30,625 nucleotides of DNA from Bifidobacterium breve (GCA_945885645.1 CAMCYV010000004.1:1-30625), one strand, 5' to 3'. Counted from the first letter of the stretch, positions 1 to 7,201 are shown. The notes: a model not told the origin generated them from the letters alone. A program made the numbers and translations.

Positions 1-957
1 TACCCCAGCGGATATCGGGCGTTCTTCGACGTCAACGTAATCCTTCTGTTTATCCCCTTTGTTGTAACGGTAGTCGCGACTGCACTAACAAAGCCCAAAG
101 ATCCATGGCGGGCTGCAATGATTGTTTTCGCGCCCACCATGATTTTGGCCGCAACAATTAACTGGGATCTCATTCCGATTGCACTCGTCGCCCTTGCATT
201 TCTTGCCTGGTCAAAAGAGAAGCCGACACTCACGGGCGTTTTACTCGGTCTGGCCATAGCATCAAAGTTCTATCCGATATTTCTTCTCATCGGATTTATT
301 CTTTTAGCGTGGAAGAGTAATTCATGGCGACCAACACTCAACATGATCACTGCAACATTCTTGACATTCCTTGCGGTTAACATCCCTTTTGCAATTGCAA
401 ACTTTGAAGGATGGATTCATTTCTACACGTTCAACTTTGGTCGATCAATTGATTTCGGTTCTTTCTGGTACGCCGTAACCCAAATAGGTCTTCCAACAAT
501 CCCGAACAATTTACTCAATTATGCGTCAACAGCATTGTTTGCACTCCTACTTATCGGGATTGCATTACTAGTCAAGAGGGCACCAAGTTCGCCAAATATT
601 GCACAGATTTCATTCCTTATTCTCGCAGCATTTGTCATTACAAATAAGGTGTATTCGCCGCAATACGTGCTTTGGCTCGTACCGCTTGCGGTATTGGCGC
701 GGCCTAACTGGCGCGACTTCTTGATCTGGCAGTTCGGTGAAGTCATTTATTTCATTGGAATTTGGTGGTTCCTTGCGGGATACGGAATTGCAGGATCACA
801 AACACTGACACCTCAATGGTATGCAGCAGCCACCTTTGTTCACATTGCAGCGACGCTTTACTTTGCAATCCGGGTCGCGATTGACACCCAACACGATCAG
901 ACAAGAATGACAGAGTCGAAACGCGAAATGGTGAATCGAACTTCAGCCCGCACCTGA
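1..957 (+). CDS. GT87-family (DUF2029) membrane glycosyltransferase, 5'-truncated
   Basis: The reading frame is open from base 1, so the gene starts left of the window and 318 residues of its C-terminal part are seen. The visible protein has about eight hydrophobic segments, an NWD motif near base 160 and a conserved YSPQYVLWLVP stretch near base 655, all typical of polyprenyl-phosphate-mannose-dependent alpha-mannosyltransferases of family GT87. Such enzymes transfer mannose to lipoglycans or related envelope polymers from the outer face of the membrane. In many actinobacteria a gene of this family lies just upstream of rpsF; here it lies upstream of the same operon but with extra genes between. 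Its 3' end overlaps the convergent alr-like gene by 61 bp. Family assignment is firm; donor and acceptor are inferred from the family. Confidence 0.82.
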   Translation, partial: YPSGYRAFFDVNVILLFIPFVVTVVATALTKPKDPWRAAMIVFAPTMILAATINWDLIPIALVALAFLAWSKEKPTLTGVLLGLAIASKFYPIFLLIGFILLAWKSNSWRPTLNMITATFLTFLAVNIPFAIANFEGWIHFYTFNFGRSIDFGSFWYAVTQIGLPTIPNNLLNYASTALFALLLIGIALLVKRAPSSPNIAQISFLILAAFVITNKVYSPQYVLWLVPLAVLARPNWRDFLIWQFGEVIYFIGIWWFLAGYGIAGSQTLTPQWYAAATFVHIAATLYFAIRVAIDTQHDQTRMTESKREMVNRTSART

Positions 958-2030
958 TCACCTACGCGTGGCAGAACTGATTCGTTGTTCAACCACAACA
1001 TAGAAACATGTTGGTGTGGGGGCTCGGCAAACCAGCGTTGTTTTCCGCCAATGCTAAACGGTGACATAGCTCTTCCGGCAGCATCCAGTGCACCAATCCC
1101 AAATGAGGTAACCCGCTGACGCAGGGATGTGGTGGGTGAGGGCGCACTCAAACCTATGCCGTGTGCGGTGCCTCCGCTAACGACAACGAGGGTTGCATTT
1201 TTACCCGCACCGCGTTGCCGGTAACCAACCTTCACCCCTTCAGAGACCGGGTGCACAGCCAACACAGTTCCAGAGGCGGACAACGCTGATCGATTACCGA
1301 GCCAAAGTCTGGTTCCCACACGAGCGCGCACGATCAACTCACTAACACTGTCTCGAATAGTTGCTAGTTCTGAATCACTGCAATGGGAAACCCAGATCAC
1401 CGGTGCCGGTGGAGAGTGCCCCTCCCACACTGCAGTTTCCCTTTCCCACAAACCAGCCCATCGCATTACTTCAACTGCATGTGAGTTGGGTGCGCTACGT
1501 TCAATGGGTAGGTGAATAGCAATGCCTTCAACAAAGATTCGACCTGTTGCTAAAGCTGCACGGATCTCTGGGTTACGTAGTGCGCCAATGAGTTCAGATT
1601 CAGTAAACCCGAAGCGAACCATGGAACTGCGAGCTTCAAGAATTATGCGAACGCTTTTCGTTCCACTAACAAGATCCGTGAGTGCTTGCGGACTGGCAAC
1701 GGTGCGAATAACTCGCCCAGCGTAAAACTTTTCACTGATACCCGACCATTGAAGGGCGGCGCTGGCATCACGAGGATCAAATGGTTGAAGAACAACAATG
1801 TCACCTCGGGTAACGTCAACAACGGACTCAATTTCAAATACCGTCCCAACAGCGATTGTGTCGGCGCCAAGATCCATGGCTGTCGCACCAAGCAATTCTT
1901 GACCCAGACCGTAGCCGTTTCCTTTGATCACGGGGACGGGCGAACTCCCACTCGCACTGGTGAGCGCATTAGTGACAGCGCGTAGGTGGGTGCGCCATTT
2001 TTCGCCATTTATTTGGAGGGTAAAAGACAC
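897..2030 (-). CDS. Alanine racemase-like PLP enzyme (Alr family, divergent)
   Basis: The 377-residue protein has the Alr fold-III PLP barrel: the Schiff-base lysine K36 lies in VIKGNGYGLG (classical form VKANAYGHG), R139 in MVRFGF, R237 in VRARVGT, and a candidate catalytic tyrosine Y270 in VKVGY. The C-terminal domain is poorly conserved: the usual SMDQ-type region reads SMLWL. The gene follows femX by 35 bp on the same strand, so the two probably form an operon; a similar femX/alr-like neighbourhood next to rpsF is known in Streptomyces. This suggests amino-acid supply or editing for peptidoglycan cross-bridges rather than the main housekeeping racemase, but that is inference. The start is GTG, with GAAGGG directly abutting it, which is unusually close; an in-frame stop lies a few codons upstream, so no much longer form is possible. 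Confidence 0.75.
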   Translation of the reverse strand: MSFTLQINGEKWRTHLRAVTNALTSASGSSPVPVIKGNGYGLGQELLGATAMDLGADTIAVGTVFEIESVVDVTRGDIVVLQPFDPRDASAALQWSGISEKFYAGRVIRTVASPQALTDLVSGTKSVRIILEARSSMVRFGFTESELIGALRNPEIRAALATGRIFVEGIAIHLPIERSAPNSHAVEVMRWAGLWERETAVWEGHSPPAPVIWVSHCSDSELATIRDSVSELIVRARVGTRLWLGNRSALSASGTVLAVHPVSEGVKVGYRQRGAGKNATLVVVSGGTAHGIGLSAPSPTTSLRQRVTSFGIGALDAAGRAMSPFSIGGKQRWFAEPPHQHVSMLWLNNESVLPRVGDQVRAEVRFTISRFDSVILV

Positions 2031-2065
2031 CCCTTCATCATGTCAGGAACGAAGTGATCCGCTCA

Positions 2066-3181
2066 CTAGCCTCGCCGTTGGTAGATCGAAAAAGCGCGCG
2101 CCCAAGACTTGCGAATCACGTAATCCCACTCGCCAACGTACTCCTGGGCAAAGCCTCCCGAACCCAACTTGAATGAAACCAATCCAAAAAGATGGTCTGA
2201 GCTATCAAGTGTGTTAGAGATTCCTCGAAGGTCATAGACACTGCAACCAGAAGCAATAGCCGACTTAATCATGGCCCACTGCAATGCATTTGACGGTCGA
2301 GCATCACGATCTGCAGTCGTCGAAGCACCGTAGGAGTACCACGCGTGCCCACCAACGGTAATCATGATCGTCGCAGCCGCAACGTGTCCTTCATGGCGAG
2401 CAATATGCAAAGTGAAGTGATCACCGAGCGCATCACACATTCTTTCGAAATACACCAATCCCCGTGGAGTGAATCCATCTCGTGCGGCAGTCTCGACATA
2501 AACAGCATGGAATGCAGTCAGGTCAGCGCGTGTCCCGATCGAGATCTCAACCCCGGACTTCTCAGCCTTGCGGACATTCCTCCGCCACAGTTGATTGAAC
2601 CCTGCGAACACATCGGCATCGGTTCTACCAGCGAGTGGGACCTGAAAAACATAGCGTGGTTGTACGTCACCGAAACCAGCACCAACATTGACTTCCTGCA
2701 CCAATCCCAGTGAACGCAATGAATCAATCACGCCCTCACCAACTGAGAACTCCCGATCCGCAATAACGTCACCGAGTAAAGAGACGTTATCGATTGACCC
2801 CTTGATCGTTTGTGCATCCCATTGACGCACGGCAACCGGTGGTCCCATCTTTAATTGAAAAGCACCACGTCCCTTGACATGTGAAATCAAAGGTAACAAC
2901 CATGAAGAAAGATCGTCACTTGCCCAATCAATGATCGGGCCCTCAGGAATATAAGCCAAGGATCGTTGGGGCAATTTTGGAATCGGGCGGTAAAGAACAA
3001 GTGCTACGCCTACAAGTGTGGAGTCTTGAAACCAACCAACAGACTCCGGCCGCCAACCAACTTTGACACTTCCCCAAGCCGGCAGCTGCAGAAATGACAC
3101 TCCTTGCGACCCGGAGGCAATCACTCCATCCAAGTAATCAGAATGCTGCTCTATGCTAATCCGACGGACTTCGAGTTTCAT
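2066..3181 (-). CDS. femX: FemAB/FemX-family peptidoglycan interpeptide bridge aminoacyltransferase
   Basis: The 371-residue product shows the tandem GNAT-like FemAB architecture, with the C-terminal hallmark YDLRGI followed by FKLGSGG and GEWDYVI, and a WRRNVRKAEKSG stretch in the middle. Fem proteins use aminoacyl-tRNA to add the first bridge residue to a lipid-linked peptidoglycan precursor at the cytoplasmic membrane face. The frame stays open to a GTG at 3274, but I place the start at the ATG at 3181: the region upstream carries a leaderless promoter and a 14-codon ORF whose stop overlaps this ATG (ATGA). No Shine-Dalgarno precedes the ATG, which fits re-initiation. The next gene encodes an Alr-like racemase. 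The amino acid added is not known. The symbol follows the Streptomyces naming and is tentative. Confidence 0.8.
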   Translation of the reverse strand: MKLEVRRISIEQHSDYLDGVIASGSQGVSFLQLPAWGSVKVGWRPESVGWFQDSTLVGVALVLYRPIPKLPQRSLAYIPEGPIIDWASDDLSSWLLPLISHVKGRGAFQLKMGPPVAVRQWDAQTIKGSIDNVSLLGDVIADREFSVGEGVIDSLRSLGLVQEVNVGAGFGDVQPRYVFQVPLAGRTDADVFAGFNQLWRRNVRKAEKSGVEISIGTRADLTAFHAVYVETAARDGFTPRGLVYFERMCDALGDHFTLHIARHEGHVAAATIMITVGGHAWYSYGASTTADRDARPSNALQWAMIKSAIASGCSVYDLRGISNTLDSSDHLFGLVSFKLGSGGFAQEYVGEWDYVIRKSWARAFSIYQRRG

Positions 3182-3222
3182 GCGGCACCGTCGGTATGCG
3201 AGAAATAAATTCGGGTGCCCAC
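3178..3222 (-). CDS. Leaderless 14-codon upstream ORF coupled to femX
   Basis: A GTG lies exactly 6 nt after a TAGGCT -10 box (3229-3234), the same geometry seen at xthA and ppk2 in this window. It opens a frame of 14 codons, MGTRIYFSHTDGAA, that ends in TGA overlapping the femX ATG as ATGA. femX has no visible ribosome-binding site. I infer that ribosomes load on the leaderless GTG, translate the mini-ORF and re-initiate on femX. The peptide has no run of a single amino acid that would suggest a classical attenuator. It may simply be a delivery device with no peptide function. Confidence 0.55.
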   Translation of the reverse strand: MGTRIYFSHTDGAA

Positions 3223-3228
3223 CTGTTA

Positions 3229-3234
3229 AGCCTA
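3229..3234 (-). promoter_or_regulatory. -10 box TAGGCT of the femX-alr operon (leaderless)
   Basis: TAGGCT matches TANNNT, and the predicted +1 (seven bases after its last base) is the G of the GTG at 3222. No convincing -35 hexamer was identified. Confidence 0.5.
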
Positions 3235-3296
3235 TGCCTAGAACACATGTGAATATTCTCGGATAAGAATCCACACGCGGAAGCGACTCCCTATGC

Positions 3297-3302
3297 TAGA
3301 TT
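3297..3302 (+). promoter_or_regulatory. -10 box TAGATT, leaderless start of the DUF6790 gene
   Basis: TAGATT is followed by six bases and then the ATG at 3309, so the predicted +1 is the A of the start codon. There is no Shine-Dalgarno sequence. An alternative TATGCT at 3292-3297 would give a 5-nt leader. Confidence 0.5.
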
Positions 3303-3308
3303 TCACAC

Positions 3309-3785
3309 ATGGGAATTCTGTTTGTGCCACTCACACTGGTTTTAGCTTGGGTTTTCGCCCTCCTGAATTGGACAACTCCGTGGGGGGCAGGGGATCCGAC
3401 TTTCAGCGAAAATGCATTGTCCTGGATGTTTTTCCTGCCCGCCGGCATAATGTTTATCACGAGTGGTTTCATGCACACCGTCCTGGCCAAGTCGACCGCA
3501 AAGAACATTGGATGGGTCACGAACGGATTCCAGAAGGAAATTGGATTTGTCAGTTGGGGGCTAGGTGTGGCCGGCCTTGTAGCCTCGGGCATGGGTACTG
3601 ATGCCTGGATTGTCTTGACCATTGTCATTAGCTTCTTCTTGCTTCTAGCGGCAGCCCAACACATTTTTGAGATTGTGAAATCGAAGAATTTATCTCCAGG
3701 TAACACGATTATCTTGATTTATGACATTGGTCTCCCAATATCGCTGTGGGCGCTGCTGATCTCTAACGGAAGTTTTAGTTCCTAA
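3309..3785 (+). CDS. DUF6790-like four-helix membrane protein
   Basis: The 158-residue protein has four hydrophobic segments (about residues 1-20, 38-60, 80-118 and 130-155). Its core reads GFMHTVLAKSTAKNIGW followed by GFQKEIGFVSWGLGVAGL, which resembles the pattern of DUF6790: a histidine in a helix, then AxxIGW, then FQxEIG. No biochemical role is established for that family. The gene appears to be leaderless and stands alone. Its TAA stop overlaps the TAG stop of the convergent xthA gene (CTAA at 3782-3785). The DUF number is from memory of the pattern; the integral-membrane nature is certain from composition. Confidence 0.65.
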   Translation: MGILFVPLTLVLAWVFALLNWTTPWGAGDPTFSENALSWMFFLPAGIMFITSGFMHTVLAKSTAKNIGWVTNGFQKEIGFVSWGLGVAGLVASGMGTDAWIVLTIVISFFLLLAAAQHIFEIVKSKNLSPGNTIILIYDIGLPISLWALLISNGSFSS

Positions 3786-4561
3786 CTGAGATCAACAACA
3801 ACGGGTGCGTGGTCCGAGGCGCCTTTACCCTTACGGGCTTCGCGATCAACGTAAGCATCACTCACCCGTGCAGTGAAGGCAGTGTTCCCATAAACCAAAT
3901 CAATTCGCATTCCCCACCCGCGGTGAAATGAACCATTGCGGTAATCCCAGAACGTGTAGGGCTCACCCTTAAGTGATCGAGGTTTGACTTCACTCAATCC
4001 AAGACCAGAAAGATCAGTCAACGCTGCCCGCTCTGCAGCGGTCACGTGGGTTGAGTCAACGAATTTCGAAATGTCCCACACGTCAGCATCAGTTGGTGCA
4101 ATGTTGTAGTCACCGATCGCGGCAAAGGGAAGCTTCGGATAAGCAACCAGTTCAGACTGAACCGTTGTATTTAAAGCCTTAAACCATTCCAACTTGTAGT
4201 TGTAATGGTCGTGCCCAGGTTCGCGACCATTTGGACAATACAAACTCCACACCCGAACGCCACCGCAGGTGGCACCAATTGCCCGAGGTTCTGCTGCACC
4301 CTCAAATTCAGGCTGACCAACTAAACCGCGGACAACATCGGTTGCACCCACCCGAGTCAGAATCGCAACACCATTCCACCGACCCGTACCGTGTGTGAGT
4401 GCCTCGTAACCGGCGGCTTGAATGGGCATGTGTGGAAACGCTTCATCGGTGCACTTCAACTCTTGTAAAGCCACAACGTCAGGCTGGGCGCCCTCCAACC
4501 ACTCCACCACCCGATCAATCCGGGCTCCAACAGAGTTCACGTTCCAAGTAGCAATCCGCAC
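3782..4561 (-). CDS. xthA: Exonuclease III / AP endonuclease (exodeoxyribonuclease III)
   Basis: The 259-residue protein has all the EEP-superfamily active-site blocks: TWNVNS with N7, LQELKC with E34, GDYNIAPTD in the middle, WRW-type DNA contacts reduced to RGWGMRIDLVYG, and a terminal SDHAPVVVD with the catalytic Asp-His. It incises DNA at abasic sites and removes 3'-blocking groups in base excision repair. Its length is usual for bacterial XthA. The start is GTG at 4561, directly at the +1 of a TAGGCT promoter, so the transcript is leaderless. The closing stop overlaps the stop of the convergent membrane-protein gene. Function is confident from the family. Confidence 0.92.
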   Translation of the reverse strand: MRIATWNVNSVGARIDRVVEWLEGAQPDVVALQELKCTDEAFPHMPIQAAGYEALTHGTGRWNGVAILTRVGATDVVRGLVGQPEFEGAAEPRAIGATCGGVRVWSLYCPNGREPGHDHYNYKLEWFKALNTTVQSELVAYPKLPFAAIGDYNIAPTDADVWDISKFVDSTHVTAAERAALTDLSGLGLSEVKPRSLKGEPYTFWDYRNGSFHRGWGMRIDLVYGNTAFTARVSDAYVDREARKGKGASDHAPVVVDLS

Positions 4562-4567
4562 GGGAGT

Positions 4568-4573
4568 AGCCTA
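4568..4573 (-). promoter_or_regulatory. -10 box TAGGCT, leaderless start of xthA
   Basis: TAGGCT, then ACTCCC, then GTG. The 6-nt gap places +1 on the first base of the start codon, and no Shine-Dalgarno is present. Confidence 0.55.
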
Positions 4574-4648
4574 TTCCCCTGCGGGTTAACTGGGGTCGCT
4601 TAACTTCCAGAGCTAGTTGGCTTTTTACCGGGAACTCGGTTGACGCAG

Positions 4649-5074
4649 TCAGAAGATTGTCGCGATCCCAAGTCCACCGCACGCATTGATGAGTTGACGA
4701 TCACCGGTGAGGAAGTGGGTTGCACCAATCATTTGTGCGCTGGCAAGGTGAATGGAATCCAGGGATCCTAAATGGGTGAATGGAAATCCTGCCGCGCGTT
4801 CAAGTGTCATGGAGTTTAATCGAATGAACTGGACTCCAGCGACAACGTTTTGGAATTGTTGCTCGAAGCCTACAGAATGCGCATTGAAGTCCCTAACACG
4901 ATGCAGGAATCGACTCACTTCTAGTCGAGTTAATTCACTCGTCAGAAATACAAAGTCACGTCCGCGCGCACGTTCAATCTGCTGGGTGATCTCAGGGGAG
5001 TTTCGCTCAGGTGTGATTCGACTAACCAACATGTTCGTGTCGATGTAGCAATACTTCAACTGAGAACTGGTCAA
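4649..5074 (-). CDS. vapC: VapC-type PIN-domain toxin
   Basis: The 141-residue PIN-domain protein carries the acidic residues expected for a metal-dependent ribonuclease: D12 (YIDTNML), E52 (TRLEVSR), D106 (SLDSIHLASA) and D125 (TGDRQL). VapC toxins cleave specific tRNA or rRNA sites and are neutralised by a co-expressed antitoxin. Its start is TTG at 5074, overlapping the antitoxin stop by 4 nt (TTGA), so translation is probably coupled. The acidic set appears intact, suggesting an active toxin. The target RNA cannot be predicted. Confidence 0.82.
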   Translation of the reverse strand: MTSSQLKYCYIDTNMLVSRITPERNSPEITQQIERARGRDFVFLTSELTRLEVSRFLHRVRDFNAHSVGFEQQFQNVVAGVQFIRLNSMTLERAAGFPFTHLGSLDSIHLASAQMIGATHFLTGDRQLINACGGLGIATIF

Positions 5075-5349
5075 AATCGATCCCGGTGTAATTCTTGAAG
5101 AATTTCACCAGTGGAGACTCCCGGCGGGAGGTTGACCTGAAGTGACTCTTCAACGTAGAAATCTCCGAATTGCGTCTCGGCCGGAATGATCAGGTGTCGA
5201 ATTTCAGGCGGGTAACGAAGAAGTTTGTAGTTGGTGAGGTATTCAGCAATTGCTTCACGGGCGAGTACTTGCTGGGACTTCCCAGTCTCCTCGGAAAGAG
5301 CCCTCAGATGACTGGCCAAGGAGTCCGAGAGGCGAAGATTCATACTCAT
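5071..5349 (-). CDS. vapB: VapB-type antitoxin with N-terminal ribbon-helix-helix
   Basis: The 92-residue protein starts MSMNLRLSDSLASHLRALSE, a typical ribbon-helix-helix segment (beta strand NLRLS, then two helices ending near REAIAEYL). The C-terminal half would wrap the toxin. An in-frame extension to 5466 exists but is unlikely: the ATG at 5349 sits exactly at the predicted +1 of a TACCAT -10 box, and the operator-like repeats lie immediately upstream. It overlaps the toxin gene by 4 nt, which is the usual antitoxin-first order. It should bind its own promoter as a VapBC complex. Confidence 0.78.
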   Translation of the reverse strand: MSMNLRLSDSLASHLRALSEETGKSQQVLAREAIAEYLTNYKLLRYPPEIRHLIIPAETQFGDFYVEESLQVNLPPGVSTGEILQELHRDRF

Positions 5350-5354
5350 GTCAA

Positions 5355-5375
5355 TATGGTACCAATTATGGTACC
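5355..5375. promoter_or_regulatory. Operator of the vapBC pair: two TATGGTACC repeats
   Basis: TATGGTACC occurs at 5355-5363 and again at 5367-5375, a period of 12 bp; each copy contains the palindrome GGTACC. The -10 box TACCAT of the antitoxin gene (5356-5361, minus strand) lies inside the first copy, six bases before the ATG. A bound ribbon-helix-helix tetramer would cover the promoter. Confidence 0.55.
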
Positions 5376-5486
5376 GATCCGTCGAATTGCTCACTCGAAC
5401 AGTGTTGGGCCCGTGATAGTGCCGATCAATGGGTCTGTTTCGTTTGGGGATTTGGGGGCAACGCACAGCGAATCTGTGGGTGCAGA

Positions 5487-5492
5487 TAACCT
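5487..5492 (+). promoter_or_regulatory. Possible -10 box TAACCT of the rpsF operon
   Basis: TAACCT matches TANNNT and would start the transcript near 5499, just ahead of the folded leader. No good -35 was found at the expected spacing, so this is tentative. Confidence 0.35.
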
Positions 5493-5498
5493 ACGGGG

Positions 5499-5560
5499 GC
5501 AGAAACCCTCCTGTCACGGAACGACCGTGACCGTTTAGTCCGAAGGAGGTGGGTTAATTC
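5499..5560 (+). ncRNA. Probable S6:S18 ribosomal-protein autoregulatory leader
   Basis: The leader can fold into two helices. The inner hairpin is GTCACGG (5513-5519) with CCGTGAC (5525-5531) around a 5-nt loop. The outer helix pairs CCTCCT (5507-5512) with AGGAGG (5544-5549), which is the rpsF Shine-Dalgarno. The 3' strand between the helices contains CCG (5540-5542). An S6:S18 binding motif with an unpaired CCG, imitating the 16S rRNA site, is known in rpsF leaders of many bacteria. Binding of S6:S18 here would stabilise sequestration of the start. I see the pairing directly; the protein binding is inferred. Confidence 0.55.
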
Positions 5561-5869
5561 ATGCGTAAATACGAAGTCATGGTCATTCTGGACTCTGAAC
5601 TCGAAGAAAAAACAATTGCCCCCAGTCTCGACACATTCCTTAATGTGATCAAGGCAGACGGTGGCACTGTTGAAAAAGTAGATTTCTGGGGCAAGCGTCG
5701 CTTCTCCTACGAGATCAACCACAAGACTGAGGGCTACTACGCCGTCATTGAACTGTTGTCGACCCCAGAAGCTGTCGCTGAACTGGATCGTCAACTTTCG
5801 CTCAACGAAGCTGTCGTTCGCACCAAGGTGATTCGTCCTAACTGGTCCGTTGCGGTTAAGGCTTCCTAA
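5561..5869 (+). CDS. rpsF: 30S ribosomal protein S6
   Basis: The 102-residue protein begins MRKYEVMVILDSELEE and contains the S6 signature WGKRRFSYEINHKTEGYYAVIE. S6 binds S18 on the platform of the 30S subunit. The start is set by a strong GGAGG 12 nt upstream of the ATG. The stop and the ssb start overlap by one base (TAATG), so translation of ssb is likely coupled. First gene of the rpsF-ssb-rpsR-rplI operon. Confidence 0.97.
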   Translation: MRKYEVMVILDSELEEKTIAPSLDTFLNVIKADGGTVEKVDFWGKRRFSYEINHKTEGYYAVIELLSTPEAVAELDRQLSLNEAVVRTKVIRPNWSVAVKAS

Positions 5870-6339
5870 TGGCTGCCGGGGATATCAACGTGACGGTTGT
5901 TGGCAACTTGACCAACGATCCTGAACTGCGCTTCACCCCCAGTGGCGCCGCTGTTGCTTCATTCACCGTTGCTACAAGTTCACGCTACTTGGACAAAACA
6001 ACGAATGAGTGGAAAGACGGGGAACCGACCTACTTGAGGTGCAGTGTGTGGCGTCAATACGCCGAGAACGTTGCCGAGTCACTCACAAAGGGAACTCGCG
6101 TAATGGTTTCAGGCAAGTTGAAGCAGCGTTCCTATGAAACCCGCGAGGGTGAAAAGCGAACAGTGATGGAAGTTGAAGTTGAAGATGTTGGCCCCGCATT
6201 GCGTTACGCAACGGTGAAGATCAATCGAGTTCAGCGCACCGATGGTGGATTCAGTTCCGGCGGTGGTTCCTCTGCACCCGCAGATGATCCCTGGGCAACT
6301 GATGCACCTCCTGCAAACTTTGATGAACCACCCTTTTAA
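5869..6339 (+). CDS. ssb: Single-stranded DNA-binding protein
   Basis: The 156-residue protein has an N-terminal OB fold (GDINVTVVGNLTNDPELRFTPSG... VMVSGKLKQRSYETREGEKRTV), a short Gly/Ser/Pro-rich linker from about residue 125, and the acidic C-terminal tip DEPPF that recruits replication and repair partners. It protects single-stranded DNA at forks, close in function to the DnaB helicase encoded further along. The linker is short for an actinobacterium, so the protein is compact. The start overlaps the rpsF stop; SSB commonly sits between rpsF and rpsR. Confidence 0.97.
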   Translation: MAAGDINVTVVGNLTNDPELRFTPSGAAVASFTVATSSRYLDKTTNEWKDGEPTYLRCSVWRQYAENVAESLTKGTRVMVSGKLKQRSYETREGEKRTVMEVEVEDVGPALRYATVKINRVQRTDGGFSSGGGSSAPADDPWATDAPPANFDEPPF

Positions 6340-6404
6340 TCACAGAATTATTTAAATGCTTAATCACGTTTATTAAACAACAATAACTTCGAGGAGTTAA
6401 GACA

Positions 6405-6665
6405 ATGGCACGCGACAACAAGCGCCAACAAATGTTGGACAAGAACAAGATGGTGAAGGCTAAGGCCTGCGCTTTCTGCAAGAAAGAAGTGAAGGGTCTT
6501 GATTACAAAGACGTAAACCTACTTCGCAAATTCATTTCCGATCGCGGCAAGATTCGCGCCCGCCGGGTAACAGGCAACTGCACCCAGCACCAGCGCGATG
6601 TTGCCATGGCTGTGAAGAACGCCCGTGAAATGGCACTTCTTCCCTACTCAGCGGCAACGCGGTAA
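6405..6665 (+). CDS. rpsR: 30S ribosomal protein S18, cysteine-containing (C+) form
   Basis: The 86-residue protein carries CAFC (residues 22-25) plus a later GNCTQHQR segment, the likely zinc-binding set of the C+ form of S18; the rest (DYKDVNLLRKFISDRGKIRARRVTG) is canonical. Actinobacteria often hold a second, cysteine-free paralogue that is expressed under zinc starvation; none is in this window. A GAGGAG element lies 7-12 nt before the ATG. The 65-nt AT-rich gap to ssb holds no other gene. S18 partners S6 in the ribosome and in the proposed leader regulation. Confidence 0.96.
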   Translation: MARDNKRQQMLDKNKMVKAKACAFCKKEVKGLDYKDVNLLRKFISDRGKIRARRVTGNCTQHQRDVAMAVKNAREMALLPYSAATR

Positions 6666-6681
6666 GTAAAGGAGAGACACA

Positions 6682-7128
6682 ATGAAACTTATTCTCACTC
6701 AGGAAGTAAGCGGTCTGGGAACAGCGGGAGACATCGTTGAAGTAAAGGACGGCTACGGCCGCAACTTCCTACTTCCACGTGGCTTCGCAATTTCTTGGAC
6801 CCGTGGCGGCGAGAAGCAGGTCGTGCAAATCAAGCGTGCCCGTAAGGTGCGCGAGGTTCGTGACCGCGATCATGCAAATGAAATCAAGCAATCACTTGAA
6901 TCAATGGTGATTGTGGTTCCCGCAAAAGCAGGAGCAACCGGAAAGCTCTTCGGTTCAGTGACTACAGCCGATATCGCTGGTGCGGTTAAATCTGCCGGAA
7001 ATATCTCAATTGATAAGCGTAAGGTGCACTTGACTGGCGCAGTCAAAACAGTTGGAAAGCACAATGCCACCGTCGAAGTTCACCCTGGCGTCACCGCAAA
7101 GGTTACCTTTGAGGTCGCAGCAAACTAG
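6682..7128 (+). CDS. rplI: 50S ribosomal protein L9
   Basis: The 148-residue protein has the L9 N-terminal rRNA-binding domain (MKLILTQEVSGLGTAGDIVEVKDGYGRNFLLPRG), the long connecting helix, and the C-terminal globular domain (KLFGSVTTADIA ... VHPGVTAKVTFEV). The length is normal. It starts 16 nt after rpsR with a GGAGAG ribosome-binding site and is the last gene before a strong terminator. L9 binds near the base of the L1 stalk and helps keep the reading frame. Confidence 0.97.
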   Translation: MKLILTQEVSGLGTAGDIVEVKDGYGRNFLLPRGFAISWTRGGEKQVVQIKRARKVREVRDRDHANEIKQSLESMVIVVPAKAGATGKLFGSVTTADIAGAVKSAGNISIDKRKVHLTGAVKTVGKHNATVEVHPGVTAKVTFEVAAN

Positions 7129-7141
7129 TAACTCAGAACAC

Positions 7142-7187
7142 ATAAGGGTGGGACTGGCTCGCAAGAGCAGCCCCACCCTTATTTTTT
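7142..7187 (+). terminator. Intrinsic terminator after rplI
   Basis: A perfect 11-bp stem, ATAAGGGTGGG (7142-7152) with CCCACCCTTAT (7172-7182), contains a nested GCTC/GAGC helix and is followed by a T run. It closes the rpsF-rplI operon. Confidence 0.9.
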
Positions 7188-7201
7188 ACTAGAGTCATTG
7201 T

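Noticed and set aside
3293..3601. Overlapping plus and minus ORFs inside the DUF6790 gene
   Set aside because: They are frame shadows; the DUF6790 frame has a leaderless promoter and clear membrane segments.
5170..5538. Plus-strand ORFs antisense to vapB and over the rpsF leader
   Set aside because: They are antisense to a well-supported antitoxin gene and run into a structured leader; no coding pattern is seen.
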